Assembly: GCF_037975245.1 (NCBI RefSeq)
Contig: NC_092573.1
Location: forward strand, 1,358,001 to 1,422,000
Length of the DNA: 64,000 bases
Origin: Apostichopus japonicus
Taxonomy: Eukaryota > Echinodermata > Holothuroidea > Aspidochirotida > Stichopodidae
Direction of reading: 5' to 3'
The translations under genes and the position numbers were made by a program. The notes below the pieces were generated by a model. It was not told the origin of the DNA, did no database searches, and was given only the letters and a program-made list of their open reading frames with translations. Shown piece by piece: positions 1 through 10,711 of this stretch (within the stretch, counting starts at the first letter, position 1; each line of letters begins with the position of its first letter).

Positions 1-743
1 TTCAGGCGAAAGAAAAGAAAAATGGTGTAAAATTATACCACTTAATGTATCACTTGTTAGCTAAAATATAAACAAAACAAATATACTGATCACATTTCAG
101 CTGAAAAAAAATAATGAATATGGAAACATTTGATGCTGCTGACATGGCTTAGCATTAAATCTGTCAAAAAGACAATGCTCAAATGGCTTACTGCCAGAGG
201 AGGAGCTGAAGCAAATCTCCCAAATTGAATGAATTTTAAAAATTTGCTTTATCTTTAGGTTCTGGTAAGTTTTTATTGGTCATTGGGTGATTTTTTTTTG
301 AATGGGAAATTAAACTAGGTGTGAAGAACAGGGCTCACTTGAATGTCACTCCATGATTTGTCATCAACACAGTAATTTTGAGTCTTTGAAACATGTACAT
401 GTAGGGCTCATAGCTCTTCTAGATATGACACCATTGCTAGTATCAAAGAGAAATTTTAATCATGACATAGGTGGATAAGAGGAGGGGAAAGGACTGGAGA
501 GGGGTGGAGGAAATTTGATATATTGAAAGTGAATAATGACAAGTAATTAGAGATGTACCAACTACAAATTTTGGATCTGACCAGACTATCAGGTGGACAT
601 CCCTACATGTAACCCTTACTTCAGAAGAGGAGGTGGTACCCTCTCTGTAGATAATATCATAACAGTGTGTAAACGTCACAAATATAGCAAAAGCATGGAA
701 ATATGGTGAACGCATTACATTCAGCAACTCTTCATTTCCATAC
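1..743. other. Left-edge intron of ADAL, no coding exon recognised
   Basis: The stretch downstream of the last visible ADAL exon donor (GTATGG, read on the minus strand at 743-738) contains no frame that continues the ADAL family sequence. It is AT-rich, with scattered short open frames that match nothing I recognise. It is treated as intron. Confidence 0.55.
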
Positions 744-3700
744 CGATTGGAATCTTCAGTCTATTCACTAGTTCCTCCATCTCGTCAGTACCTCCAGCTG
801 CAGGGTGTATAAAGGTACCATGGCCAATCCTATCAGGGGGTACCTGGAGGAGCATCAGACTCTCGGCTGACCTGTCATCAGTCTAGGAAGAGAAAAAAGG
901 AAATCTAAGTTCTACCGAAAGAGGAACTGGAGGCATATGTAGCTGCCATTTTAACCAGGGGTGCTGCACACTTCTTTGATCAGGGGGCTCAATGCTTATC
1001 TAGAGGAGCAGAAAGAACCTTTGTTCTAGAAAAAAAAAGTTCTGACAATTTTTTGGGGGTGGGTGGTGGGGGAGGGGGACAAAAATTTGTCACTGTAGCT
1101 ACCCCACTTAATTTATCAGTCAGTGTTTTTATTGCAGCATTGATTTATTCAACTAAAATTACTTGAATAAAACCATTGCTTTATCTTTGATGGAACTAAA
1201 ATCATTCATAAGGTTGTTCCACTCATGTTTTTGAATAGTTTGGAGTCTCATAACCTCCAATTGGGAACTTTGAAAGTTTTTAAGATGAATATTTGAAGAT
1301 GATGAAAAAGAACAGTAGCAAGCAATAACAAAGAATTCTTTGACTCCCAGTACCTCTGACAATGGAGTTAATAAGACATGTTTACTTTATTGTTTTTCAC
1401 ACAGCTGGTTGGGACAAATATTTTGGATACGGTTCTTTCAGGTCACACTTAGGACGCTTGCGCTGATGGTACAAACAGAAGGGCTATGCAGGTACTGTTA
1501 AGATGAAGTTTGAAAACTTTACATACAAGGACTTTGAAGTGTGACATGAGAGTGGTAATACTATGCATTAGAAAAGTTGTCACAACTAGCTGTTTGCACA
1601 AACAACCAGAAAAAGTTTTCAGTTTTGAATCAAAGCAACAGTATCTGGTTGGTCATTATAAAAGATGTTTCTGTTGACAGAAAATGTAACACACTTGTTA
1701 ATAGTAAAATGTTGAATTGTTAAGATCTGTTGATGTAAAAAGGACAGAATAAAAGATGTTTCTGTTGACAGAAAGTGTAACACATTTGTTAATAGTAAAA
1801 TGTTGAATTGTTATGATCTGTTAATGTAAAAAATGTCTTTATTAAGGACTAATTTAGTCAATTTTAGAAACTAGAAAGAAAAGTTGCAAGAATTCAACAC
1901 CAACCTTTAAGTGCAGGACGTTTCAGGAATTTTTATGTTTGAATATACAAATGACTGGTTGGATAGTAGTTGTTATTGAGAGTGACCATTTTGATGGAAT
2001 TGTATCATTACTGCTTAACTAGCAGCAGTTTACAATCATCCTCCGCTGAAATTTCAAATCGAAAAGTATATGAAGATGTTGAGTGTTGAATAACAGTCTT
2101 CCATGTCAACTACATGATAAAACCATCAATCTGTTGAACTGTAGGGTAACTTTACCTCTGCTAGATGGAGAGCTAACTTCAACCCAGCATTCTTTGCTCT
2201 GGACAATAGAGGAATAATGTCTGATACATTAGTGGTCTAAAGAAAGAAGACAAAGAAGAAAATTGTGAATGTTGCATTTTGGTCTTGACTGTTATATGAA
2301 ACATTATTAGCTGGGAAATATGAACAAACAAGACATCCACTGTCTTAAGGAATTATATATTATACTTATAAGGGATATGCACTTTTATATTTCCCACATA
2401 GGACCTCTAAAATGCTCTGATCCTTAGAATAAGTTGGGACACTTCTCCTAAGCCAATGCTTGGATTCCTTACACAATGGCCAGTACACACCTATGTATCC
2501 CAGATATTACATAAACATCCTACTTCATATAACAACTGCCAAATTTAAGTCTGTGGATTCCCTGTTGTACTCTCCTGTGGAAGTTTATCAATAGCTCTAA
2601 GGGACCAAAAGCATCATTTCAGGCTGGGTAACCTAAACAAATTTGTATTCTGTCATTTGTCTTCCCCTTCACATCCCATGGAGACGACCGCCCTAACTCC
2701 ACGTTCACTCCTGATCTCTAAAATGCTGATTGGATATGACTCATACAACACAACAGAAAATCGAACTGATCAACATAAAGATATGCACAACACAGCCCTG
2801 CCAATCTACAACCAATTATTTCAAACTAAAACCCTGCTTAATTGATTAATTTTAATACTAAAAATCAATGGTACATGAACACATTCAAATTTCTCCCCAG
2901 AATCTGCTCATGCCGTGTACAACTATTGGTTTGGATACTACTACAGTATCAATACAAAGACTATCAAAACAAATATAATTACTGGAAAAAGCAAAGTCAC
3001 TGATAACAAGAAAGAAGGAAAAAAGGAAGGAAAACTACTCACAAATGGGTCCCCACTAAGATCCAATCCTACCAGTAGCCCTTCACTAGAAGTATGGAAC
3101 TCCTCAGCTAACTTAACTACTTCCCCCATTACAGGAAGTGGGACTTTTCTATCAATAGAGAGGAGAAATCTGTGCAAAGACAAAAAAAATTAAAGCTGAT
3201 GATACCACAACAAAAAAATACTTAAAAGAGATATGATATATCTTATGCTCAAAGTGGTGACCAAATTATGTTGCCTATTCCAATCAATCATGAAATCAAT
3301 TGTTCAGGACAATGGGGATCATGCAAAACTTATGTAAGGTTAAGTATGTTTATGCCACCAAAAAATCCATTTGAATTTTCAAGGTATGGGTTACATATGC
3401 CACCTGTATTCCATTGTGGTTTTTAATACCTAAGAGATAATGCAAACATGTATCTTTAATAGTGATTTGAGGCCGTCTACGTAATATCATTCCAATAAAC
3501 GAATGGTTAGCCAACCAGATTGCAGATAATTTGTGAGTTTGTGGGCTTGGAAACTTCAACATAGGCCTCTGAATGCCATTCAGGCACTTAATGGTTCAAT
3601 GAGAATATAAATGAGGAATATTTACCTTGTTAAAATTCCATTGCTTTCATAATTGCTCTGTTTGATTTCTTTTAGAACTGTTTCAATATATGTTCTTCGA

Positions 3701-5646
3701 GTTAATCCTGAACGGAGAAAGTTTATTAAACAGGTTAAAAAAACTGATTGTACTACAAAGTATCAGCATCAGAAAAATTAAAATTGTCACAGATTCGTCC
3801 ATGTCAAAAAGTAATAGATACTTGGTTTGTACAGATTTGAGGAAGCTATTCAGACCATTTTTGCAGAGTACTTTTGAGGTCTGTGAAATTAGCTTGTCTG
3901 ATAAGAAAATATATATGTTAATATATACATGTTTAACTTAAACTGAGAAACATCTATTCATTGCTATACAGTAGCAATGTACTACCACTGAAATGATACC
4001 CTGAAGTCTTTCTCCTATTATTAGAATTAGTGTAAGACAGCCAAAATGGAAAGTTACTCTGTGAATTTCAGTTACAACAACAGACCATGCCCAATACAAT
4101 TCTGTGTCAGTGACTCAGTGTGTAACAAAACTTTTATAATATCATGAAATGAAAGGTAAAGCTTTCTTATTAAGAAACATTCTATGATTCAAAAAATGAG
4201 GCTACAAAGTAAAACAAACATAGCAATTACTCAGCTCAAAAAACTCAAAAAACACACTTGCTAGCATCGGTAATTAGACACTAGTGTACAGTCAGTACAT
4301 ACAGCTGTGGTCAATACCCACAGCACAGTTTACAAACAATACAGCGCTGGACATCTCAGGTCCAGCTAAAGATAACAAGGTATAACGTTTCATTACTGTA
4401 CTGTTTGCATTTTGTAGCGACACAAACAAAACGTCACTTGCAAGCAATGGAAAAGTTAACTTTTACAGATGGCTGAACCCGGTTTGGGGCGAGTCTTCAA
4501 TGCCTTTAATAATGTTACAAAAAGGAACACCCTGCTATTTATGACATGACTTTCAATACCTGTGCTTGGATTCTCCTTTGGTGAACTTCTCAACTCCAAG
4601 TACTTGACATTATCAGCTGCAAATTCCTGAATCACATCTCTGGTAGCTATGGCAACTGCTTCTGCATCATCTACAAGTTTATGGACTAGTGGGAATATCT
4701 CAAAACAGCTGCAAGGATGTAAAACAAACATTTGCATAATGAAAACTTTCTTAAATATTTAAAAAGTGAATACTGATTTGGTACTTGTAGATATTGTTAC
4801 CATCTGCAAAATAACTACTACCTTGAGACCAGTATTTGCCTTACTGAAGAATTTTAAAAAAATGTGACTGTTTTGTCATTTTCTCCCCCCCCCCCCACCA
4901 TCAATGACTCTAGTCCTAGTCTACTGTGGGCCATTTGCTAAATTTTGAGAGAATTCCTTCTGAAAATTTGTGATTGAAGTACTAAATCAAAGTGTGCTTC
5001 TGTGGCAATAAAATAAAATATCCATACTCCTCTAAGCTTCTCTGTTCTCTATTTTCTGTAAGTTTCTTCCATTTTGCTAATTTTGCAAGGTCACTGGCTT
5101 TTTCATCAGAGCTACTTTTCCTTGCACTCAGCTTCTGTAGAGTGTCTGTGCTGATTGATCCATTCAGATGTGCATGGAGTTCCTGTGAATCACAGAAAGT
5201 AATAATAATTTTATCCTCTGAGAGATACTGCAGATGATCATGATGCAAACCTGATCTTGCTAGGCCTATACCGTAAGATAGGGAAGAATGTAATAGCACC
5301 AGCCTTTTGAGAGCTGTTATCAAATACAGAAATGCTCTTCATTATGATATCTGTTGCAGCGAAATATGCATATTTAGAGAATATAGGGATAATTGAGGGA
5401 AAGAGATATATAAGCTCTAACTCAATTAATAGATAAAGGCCTTGCCTAGGCCAAGCTAGGCATGAACATACTAATGAAATATCCAGTCTTATTGGTTTGT
5501 TTTAAATAGTCTTATGGTGACTGTTATTCACTGACAATATAGTCTTATAACTTTTTAAGTATGTAGGCTAGGCCAAAGTTATATGCTAGTTGAAGTTGAA
5601 ATCGAATGAACTTAGGAAAGGCACCGACCACTTTCGGTATCTTCAT
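744..5646 (-). CDS. ADAL: Adenosine deaminase-like protein (N6-mAMP deaminase), 5' seven coding exons; 3' end outside window
   Basis: This is a zinc-dependent hydrolase of the adenosine/AMP deaminase family. ADAL proteins deaminate N6-methyl-AMP to IMP in the cytosol. Coding exons on the minus strand, in transcript order: 5646-5629, 5182-5028, 4708-4560, 3707-3626, 3169-3043, 2236-2156, 882-744. All junction phases agree and give 751 nt of open frame. The start is an 18-nt exon encoding MKIPKV that joins ELHAHLNGS, the metal-binding HxH motif near the N-terminus. Later landmarks are NVKYLELRSSP, LLVGLDLSGDP, LALHLAE (metal/catalytic His) and DRIGHGT. The next exons, expected to carry the catalytic TDD motif, were not found in bases 1-743, so the gene runs off the left edge. 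Odd points: the first donor is the weak GTCGGT, and the first coding exon is very short. Domain identity is firm; ADAL rather than ADA is chosen from the overall match. Confidence 0.9.
1658..1832. repeat. Tandem duplication, two ~91-bp copies, in an ADAL intron
   Basis: Two adjacent near-identical copies begin with ATAAAAGATGTTTCTGTTGA, the first at about 1658 and the second at about 1749. Both continue through GTAACACA(C/T)TTGTTAATAG and end near GATCTGTTRATGTAAAA. They differ at only a few positions, so the duplication is fairly recent. It lies between ADAL exons at 882 and 2156 and has no coding role. Confidence 0.85.
4257..4508. repeat. Dispersed ~250-bp repeat, copy 1 (ADAL intron)
   Basis: This segment is about 90% identical, in the same orientation, to 29572-29822. 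Shared landmarks are ATCGGTAATTAGACACTAG near the start, GGACATCTCAGGTCCAGC in the middle and GAGTCTTCAATGCCTTTA at the end. I see no terminal inverted repeat, no reading frame and no clear tRNA-type B box, so the class (SINE-like or solo fragment) is undetermined. It ends about 50 bp from an ADAL exon. Confidence 0.85.
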
Positions 5647-6030
5647 GCAAAAATCATGCAACTTTTTTTTCTCAGTTTGGCTCCGAGAGGGCATGTCGTA
5701 TTCAGGCTAGCCAATTTTATACAAAGGGACACAGCTCTTACATAGTCTACACCAGAGCCGTATATATGCTCTGGTCTATACATGTAATCGTGGATATATA
5801 GCCTTATAGGAAATGTTTTCGTATTTGCTGTACATACCATACAATAACATGTGTTGTGTTACGTCGCCTCATTAAAGATAGCAACCACTAACAGCAGACA
5901 CTAACAGCATGCTACTAAGAGAAAAGGGCAGTAAGACATAGCACACTGCCACTGCGCTCGTGTGTGTGTGTGTGTTATAACTGACACTGCGGTCGAGTGT
6001 GTTTTTCAATTAGTGAATAAATAAGAAAGG
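5647..6030. promoter_or_regulatory. Probable ADAL 5' UTR and promoter region
   Basis: This is the segment immediately upstream (minus sense) of the ADAL start codon. It holds a short TG dinucleotide run near 5960 and nearby repeats of the phrase CACTGC(C/G). No clear TATA box was identified. Its role is inferred only from position: the next plus-strand gene (MAP2K5) is divergent and starts 5 kb away beyond a repeat block. Confidence 0.4.
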
Positions 6031-6962
6031 TATTTTTTTTTCAAATTCGATTAATTTGAGTTATCGACCTTAATGAGATGTTCGGTTAGCACCACATTAA
6101 AGTAAAAGGTTCCTCTTTTACGTGTTACACCTCTACTATCGGTCAAAAACCGATTTCTTGACCAAAAGTGGCCTTAAATTAAGTTTTCACCCCGATACGG
6201 ACCCCTCTCTAAACGCGCTGTATATACGTAATGTGTAATTTTAAAACAAACTTTTACAAATGAGATGTCCATCGTTTTGCTCGAGTTTTGTAAAGTACTT
6301 ATTAATTATAAACACGCAATCACTGAAATGGGTCAAATCAAATCACTTCTTGAAATGATTTGTATTGAAAGTAAATTTAAGTTATGAAGTGAAAAAGATG
6401 CGGGAGAATTCTTCCAGTTGGCATTGGTACCTGTGCTGAAATGCCGCAATGCCATTAGCACTGTATGTATATGTAAGAAATAAAATGTAGTGGTTCGTCT
6501 CGTAAATCCTTTTCACAAGAAAGCTGTTTATTTGTTAATGTTGTGGCATGCAGTCGGGGTTAATGCACGCTTCAGTTCGGTTTGACTTATTCACATTTAG
6601 CGTCACATTCAGTGATGACGGTGGTCGTTTGAATTGGTCAAGCACACTTTGAACCAGGCAAAACGCATTGTGAGAGTTTTCTAAATCATATGCACCATAG
6701 ATAAACCTCTTTATTTTTGGAAAATACGCTAAAATCTGCCTCTTCCACGACCAAAACAAATCTTGAACATCCTATAAGAAAGCATTCGTGTTGCCATATC
6801 TGTTACGTCTATACCATTGTCGAATAAGTAATTGAATAGGTAGCAGTTACTCATTCGCGAATGTCGAACGAGGAACGTGGAATAAGTAACTAACTTCACA
6901 AGTTCACACGGGTACATTCTTCGTCTGGTCGAATTGTTTACAGTCTGAAGTTAATTATCGTT

Positions 6963-7026
6963 TTGTTAGGAAAGCCCGACAATCTACAGTTCCCGTTTTG
7001 TTAGGAAAGCCTGACAATCTGCAGTT
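6963..7026. repeat. ~34-bp tandem duplication inside the inverted-repeat block
   Basis: The phrase GTTTTGTTAGGAAAGCC is followed by (C/T)GACAATCT(A/G)CAGTTC and occurs twice in direct succession. This is a short local duplication with no apparent function. Confidence 0.75.
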
Positions 7027-7559
7027 CATATAACGTGTTCGTTTTGGTATACTGTCAAGAAAGTTAGTTATTCTGTATGCACATTTCATGTAAAAGTAGC
7101 GTGAAATTTAGCATGTTTAGTTAAGTCAAATTGCATGCTTTTTCGGTCCAAATGTTGGTATTATGTAGTGTAGGGATTACTTGCGCGAAATATTAATGTA
7201 TCTTGTTTAGGTATATGCATTGGTTCGTAGACAATAAGGGTTATATTGACACTTATTATTGTTGTTCAAGGATACCTGTGTAGTCACAATGTTTCAAGTG
7301 CTATTCAGAGTTAAAGACTTTTGCAAAGTAGGATACAGTCAATATATGTCACAATGGAGATTTATGAAGTCACACTCACATGCAGTCATGTGACTGTTTG
7401 TGCAAGTTGTTTTTCATGAGTAATTCAAGGCATAATTTGCGTAATCATTTACTCTAATGTAACCTACTAAGTTTGAAGGTTAAGATTAACTAATTTGTTT
7501 TCTCATTCTGTTTGTTCCCAGATTGAATGAAACTCATTGAGATGAATAAAGCTAATAAT

Positions 7560-7905
7560 TCTAATCATACAGTTTAGCGCAGTCTATCGAAAGTCTGTGT
7601 CTTGCCTTCACCGGTCCAAATGTATCAGGAGAGATAGAAATATGATGATATCACATATTTTGTCGGTGGAGGACCTGTTGCAGAGTTATTTTAAGGATGA
7701 AAATGTCACTTCGATTTGTAATAACCATCATTGCATGGCCTTTCCAACTGAAAACAATTTCAAATGCCAGTTTTCTCTGTACGAAGCGCCGGAGGTGCTG
7801 GTATTCATTACAAACAGGTACTCGGTGACAAACCAGACAAGGAAAAATGTAATCCGGAATATCTTCAAAAGAGTTATCTTCTACTTACATCCAAGTAGTT
7901 AACTC
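7560..7905 (+). pseudogene. Fragment resembling the middle of a USP (C19) deubiquitinase domain
   Basis: An open frame from about 7572 to 7902 reads like the central-to-C-terminal part of a ubiquitin-specific protease. It has a Cys/His-containing stretch, then ILSVEDLLQSYFKDENVTSI, then CNNHHC and PEVLVFITNRYSV, in the place where USPs carry PxVLxxxLKRF. The frame is about 110 codons, whereas a USP domain needs about 300. The catalytic Cys and His boxes are not visible. It lies inside the inverted-repeat block at 6030-9930, so it is probably an element-borne or captured gene fragment. The similarity is a pattern judgement, not a search result. Confidence 0.45.
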
Positions 7906-7959
7906 TTTTGCAGATTATAAGGTAGTAAGCGATAACTTTACCTCGGTCAGGAAAATGTG

Positions 7960-8470
7960 ATGGACAAACAAAGAACATTTCAATATGTGCAGTATCGCAT
8001 CAAATTTGTTGCAAGTTATGATTTGATGACGTGAAAGGGGAAGAACTGCTGCTATCTCCCACAAGATGGTTGTCTTGTGATATCATCAATCGATACCTTA
8101 CATAGTTATCTCAGAATTGCAAATCAAGGACCCATATTCTCCCCACTGATATTCACCAACAAATGTCTGAAGAAGATTCAACGATGAATAACTGCATTAG
8201 AGCTTGTATTACGACCGGATTGCTGACTAAAAATTTATATCAGCATTATGATATCATTTTATCTCCATATTGTGCAGACGAACAGCATTGAATATTGTTC
8301 ATTTACAAAGTGTCAGCCCTTGGCGACTGACCCCCATTGGAGATATGCTACTGGATGTAAATAAGTGTGAATATATGATTTGCCATGTCTCATCAAGAGT
8401 CTGTATAACTTATAAGATGTTTTATTGTTGTGATAATATTATAAATTATTCTTTTACAAAGAAGTTATGA
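7960..8470 (+). pseudogene. Broken Ulp1/SENP-type (C48) protease-like remnant
   Basis: Downstream of the USP-like fragment, several frames together resemble a Ulp1 SUMO-protease domain. At 8040-8100 there is ELLLSPTRWLSCDIINRYL, like the RWLxDxxIxxYL substrate-binding strand. At 8236-8310 there is YDIILSPYCADEQH followed by a TGA, then ILFIY. The TGA sits where the family has Trp in the catalytic HW pair. Frame shifts and stops separate these pieces, so it is not functional. A pairing of ubiquitin and SUMO proteases suggests a transposon-encoded accessory protein; that is inference. Confidence 0.45.
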
Positions 8471-9019
8471 GAAGAGAGATTAATATCGTCAGTCATTCTT
8501 TAGAACCTCAATATCATAGGAATGCAACATGAATCGTACTAGTTAACAAAAGTATCCGAAAGTGATGTAAATGTACAATATATTCCACAAAGACTTCATG
8601 TTGGTTATATGTGGTCTTATGGTACGATGTGAAGATTTTCTTGTCAATGCTGTATAAAGGTAAATAACTAACTTATTTTGCAAGAAAATACAGTTCAACA
8701 AAAAGTTATCAAGTATGTTTGATTACATTTTGTCTATATATTCTGATATTTCGGTAGCAGGTGGAGCACAGAATCAGATTTGCTACAAAGAGAAGATATG
8801 GAGCACAATTGTTCAGACAAGAAGGACAAAATTGAACCATAAATAAATCTAATCAAATTTAAGAGGAAAAAATATCATATAGAACAAACAAAGTGTTACG
8901 TAATGTAATGTAATTAAAATCTTATATAGCACACTACACGCGATGCATCTGTGCGCTTTACAGACAATCAAGAAAACGTATACAAGGAGCACCTTCAATT
9001 AGTGCTAAAATCTAAGATT

Positions 9020-9930
9020 AATTTTTATTTTGGTCAAGAAATCTCAAGAAGGTCGATAACTCTAAAATTAATCGATTTTGAAAAACACAAATGAGATCAT
9101 TTTTGGGGGATCATTACACATTACGTATATACAGCGCGTTTAGAGAGGGGTCCGTAGAAAAAATAAATACTGTTTTTGATCATTACACATTACGTATACA
9201 CAGCGCGTTTAGCGAGGGGTCCGTATCGGGGCTAAAACTTTAAAGCCACTTTTGGTCAAGAAATCGGTTTTGTTACCGATAGTAGAGATATACCATATGA
9301 AAGAGGAGTCTTTCTTCTTTAATTTGGTGCTAACCGGACATCTCAATAAGGTCAAGAAATCGTTTTTGTTACCGATAGTAGAGGTATACCACGTGAAAGA
9401 AGAACTTTAATGTGGTGCCAACCGGACATCTCAATATGGTCGATAACTCAGCTTATCGATTTTGAAGAAAAAATAAATACTGTTTTTGATCATTACACAT
9501 TACGTATACACAGCGCGTTTAGCGAGGGGTCCGTATCGGGGCTAAAACTTTAAAGCCACTTTTGGTCAAGAAATCGGTTTTGTTACCGATAGTAGAGATA
9601 TACCATATGAAAGAGGAGTCTTTCTTCTTTAATTTGGTGCTAACCGGACATCTCAATAAGGTCGATAACTCAAATTAATCGATTTTAATTTTTTTCTTAA
9701 TGATCATTACACATTACCTATATACAGCGCGTTTAGAGATGTCTGTATCGGGGTTAAAAAATTAATCCACTTTTGGTCAAGAAATCGGCTTTTTACCGAT
9801 AGTAGAGTTATATCACGTAAAAGAGGAAAATTTCTTCTTTAATGTGGTGCTAACCGGACCTCTTAACTAGGCCGATAACTCAAATTAATCGATTTTGAAA
9901 TAGTAATACGTTTAGATCATAACACATTAC
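9020..9930 (+). repeat. Direct array of ~215-bp units, one pair recently duplicated
   Basis: Units start at ATCATTACACATTAC near 9110 (truncated), 9179, 9489, 9702, and a stub near 9918 reading ATCATAACACATTACC. A segment of about 190 nt beginning near 9165 recurs essentially unchanged near 9474, so a ~310-bp block was duplicated recently. The inner units are more alike than the outer ones. No reading frame runs through the array. Confidence 0.8.
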
Positions 9931-10711
9931 CGCGCGTTTCAAGCTAATTCTATTCCCATTTGCATCCCCTTCCTGATAGGAATCGAATGGTTTGTAGCCA
10001 TCAAATTTCAATAAATCAAAGTGTTACTGACTTTTTTTCATACTTCGTGTTAGAGGAATAACTTAACTTCGTCAGTGTACCTCACTTGACTGTTGCATAT
10101 TCTCATAAATTAATTGTTGAGACATTTTGCCTCTTCCGCAAGTTTTGGTAGGATCACAAGTTTAAGTTGGCCATGGATGCAGAAATCGTCCACCATTAAA
10201 TTCCAGCATTATATCACATGAAATAGCAACATCTCATCTCTCTTATGGCGCAATTTTTGGCCTTGTACAATATACATAGCGTGGATTATTATCTCTTAAA
10301 CAAGTAAGAAAAAGTAACAGTCGTGTTATTGTCCGCTAATTTAGTCTGCCCTTAGTGGCTGCTGGTGATCCACTTTCCCGCCACAACGTACCCAGCGCTC
10401 GTCACAGTGTATAAACATCAGTGGCCAACGGCGCGTAACGTTGATGTATACACTATTGGCTGCTGTTAGTGGCTGCTCTTAATGGCTGCTACATTCAAAC
10501 AGGTTGCTACGTCATGGTATTGCGTAAGAAAGATGTGTGTCCATATAGCGATAGCTTAAAACCGCTAAATTCTCTGAAACCGGGAAATAAACAAATTATC
10601 ATGTTACACTGCATAAATGCTGTAGGCTACACCTGACACGATAAACGTAGAAACCAGTAAGTTACTCGAGATATACTTTACAACGCGATTTGTGCTTGCG
10701 ATCTCGATGAA
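9931..10711 (+). promoter_or_regulatory. Probable MAP2K5 promoter and 5' UTR
   Basis: This segment lies directly upstream of the MAP2K5 start codon. Between about 10340 and 10500 it becomes GC-richer and carries several TGGCTGCT repeats around GGCCAACGGCGCGTAACG. That core is flanked by an imperfect inverted repeat, AGTGTATAAACATC at about 10407 and GATGTATACACT at about 10443. These features fit a promoter, but no transcription start can be read from sequence alone. Confidence 0.4.

Larger units (their letters stand above)
6030..9930. mobile_element. Inverted-repeat-bounded block (foldback-like element or transposon with subterminal repeats)
   Basis: A ~210-bp sequence at about 6034-6243 is the reverse complement of a ~215-bp unit that recurs as direct repeats at about 9020-9930. 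Shared landmarks are ATTACACATTACGTATA, CAGCGCGTTTAGMGAGGGG, GGTCAAGAAATCGGTTTT, ACCGATAGTAGAG and CTAACCGGACATCTCAATA. The ~3-kb interior contains degraded protease-like coding sequence. The opposite orientation of left and right copies fits a foldback or TIR-type DNA element; a satellite array with one inverted unit is the alternative. It separates the divergent ADAL and MAP2K5 genes. No target-site duplication could be assigned. Confidence 0.6.

Noticed and set aside
443..727. 94-codon minus-strand frame continuing ADAL
   Set aside because: It lacks the expected ADAL sequence after DRIGHGT...IPIG (no CLTSN or TDD motif), so it is intron.
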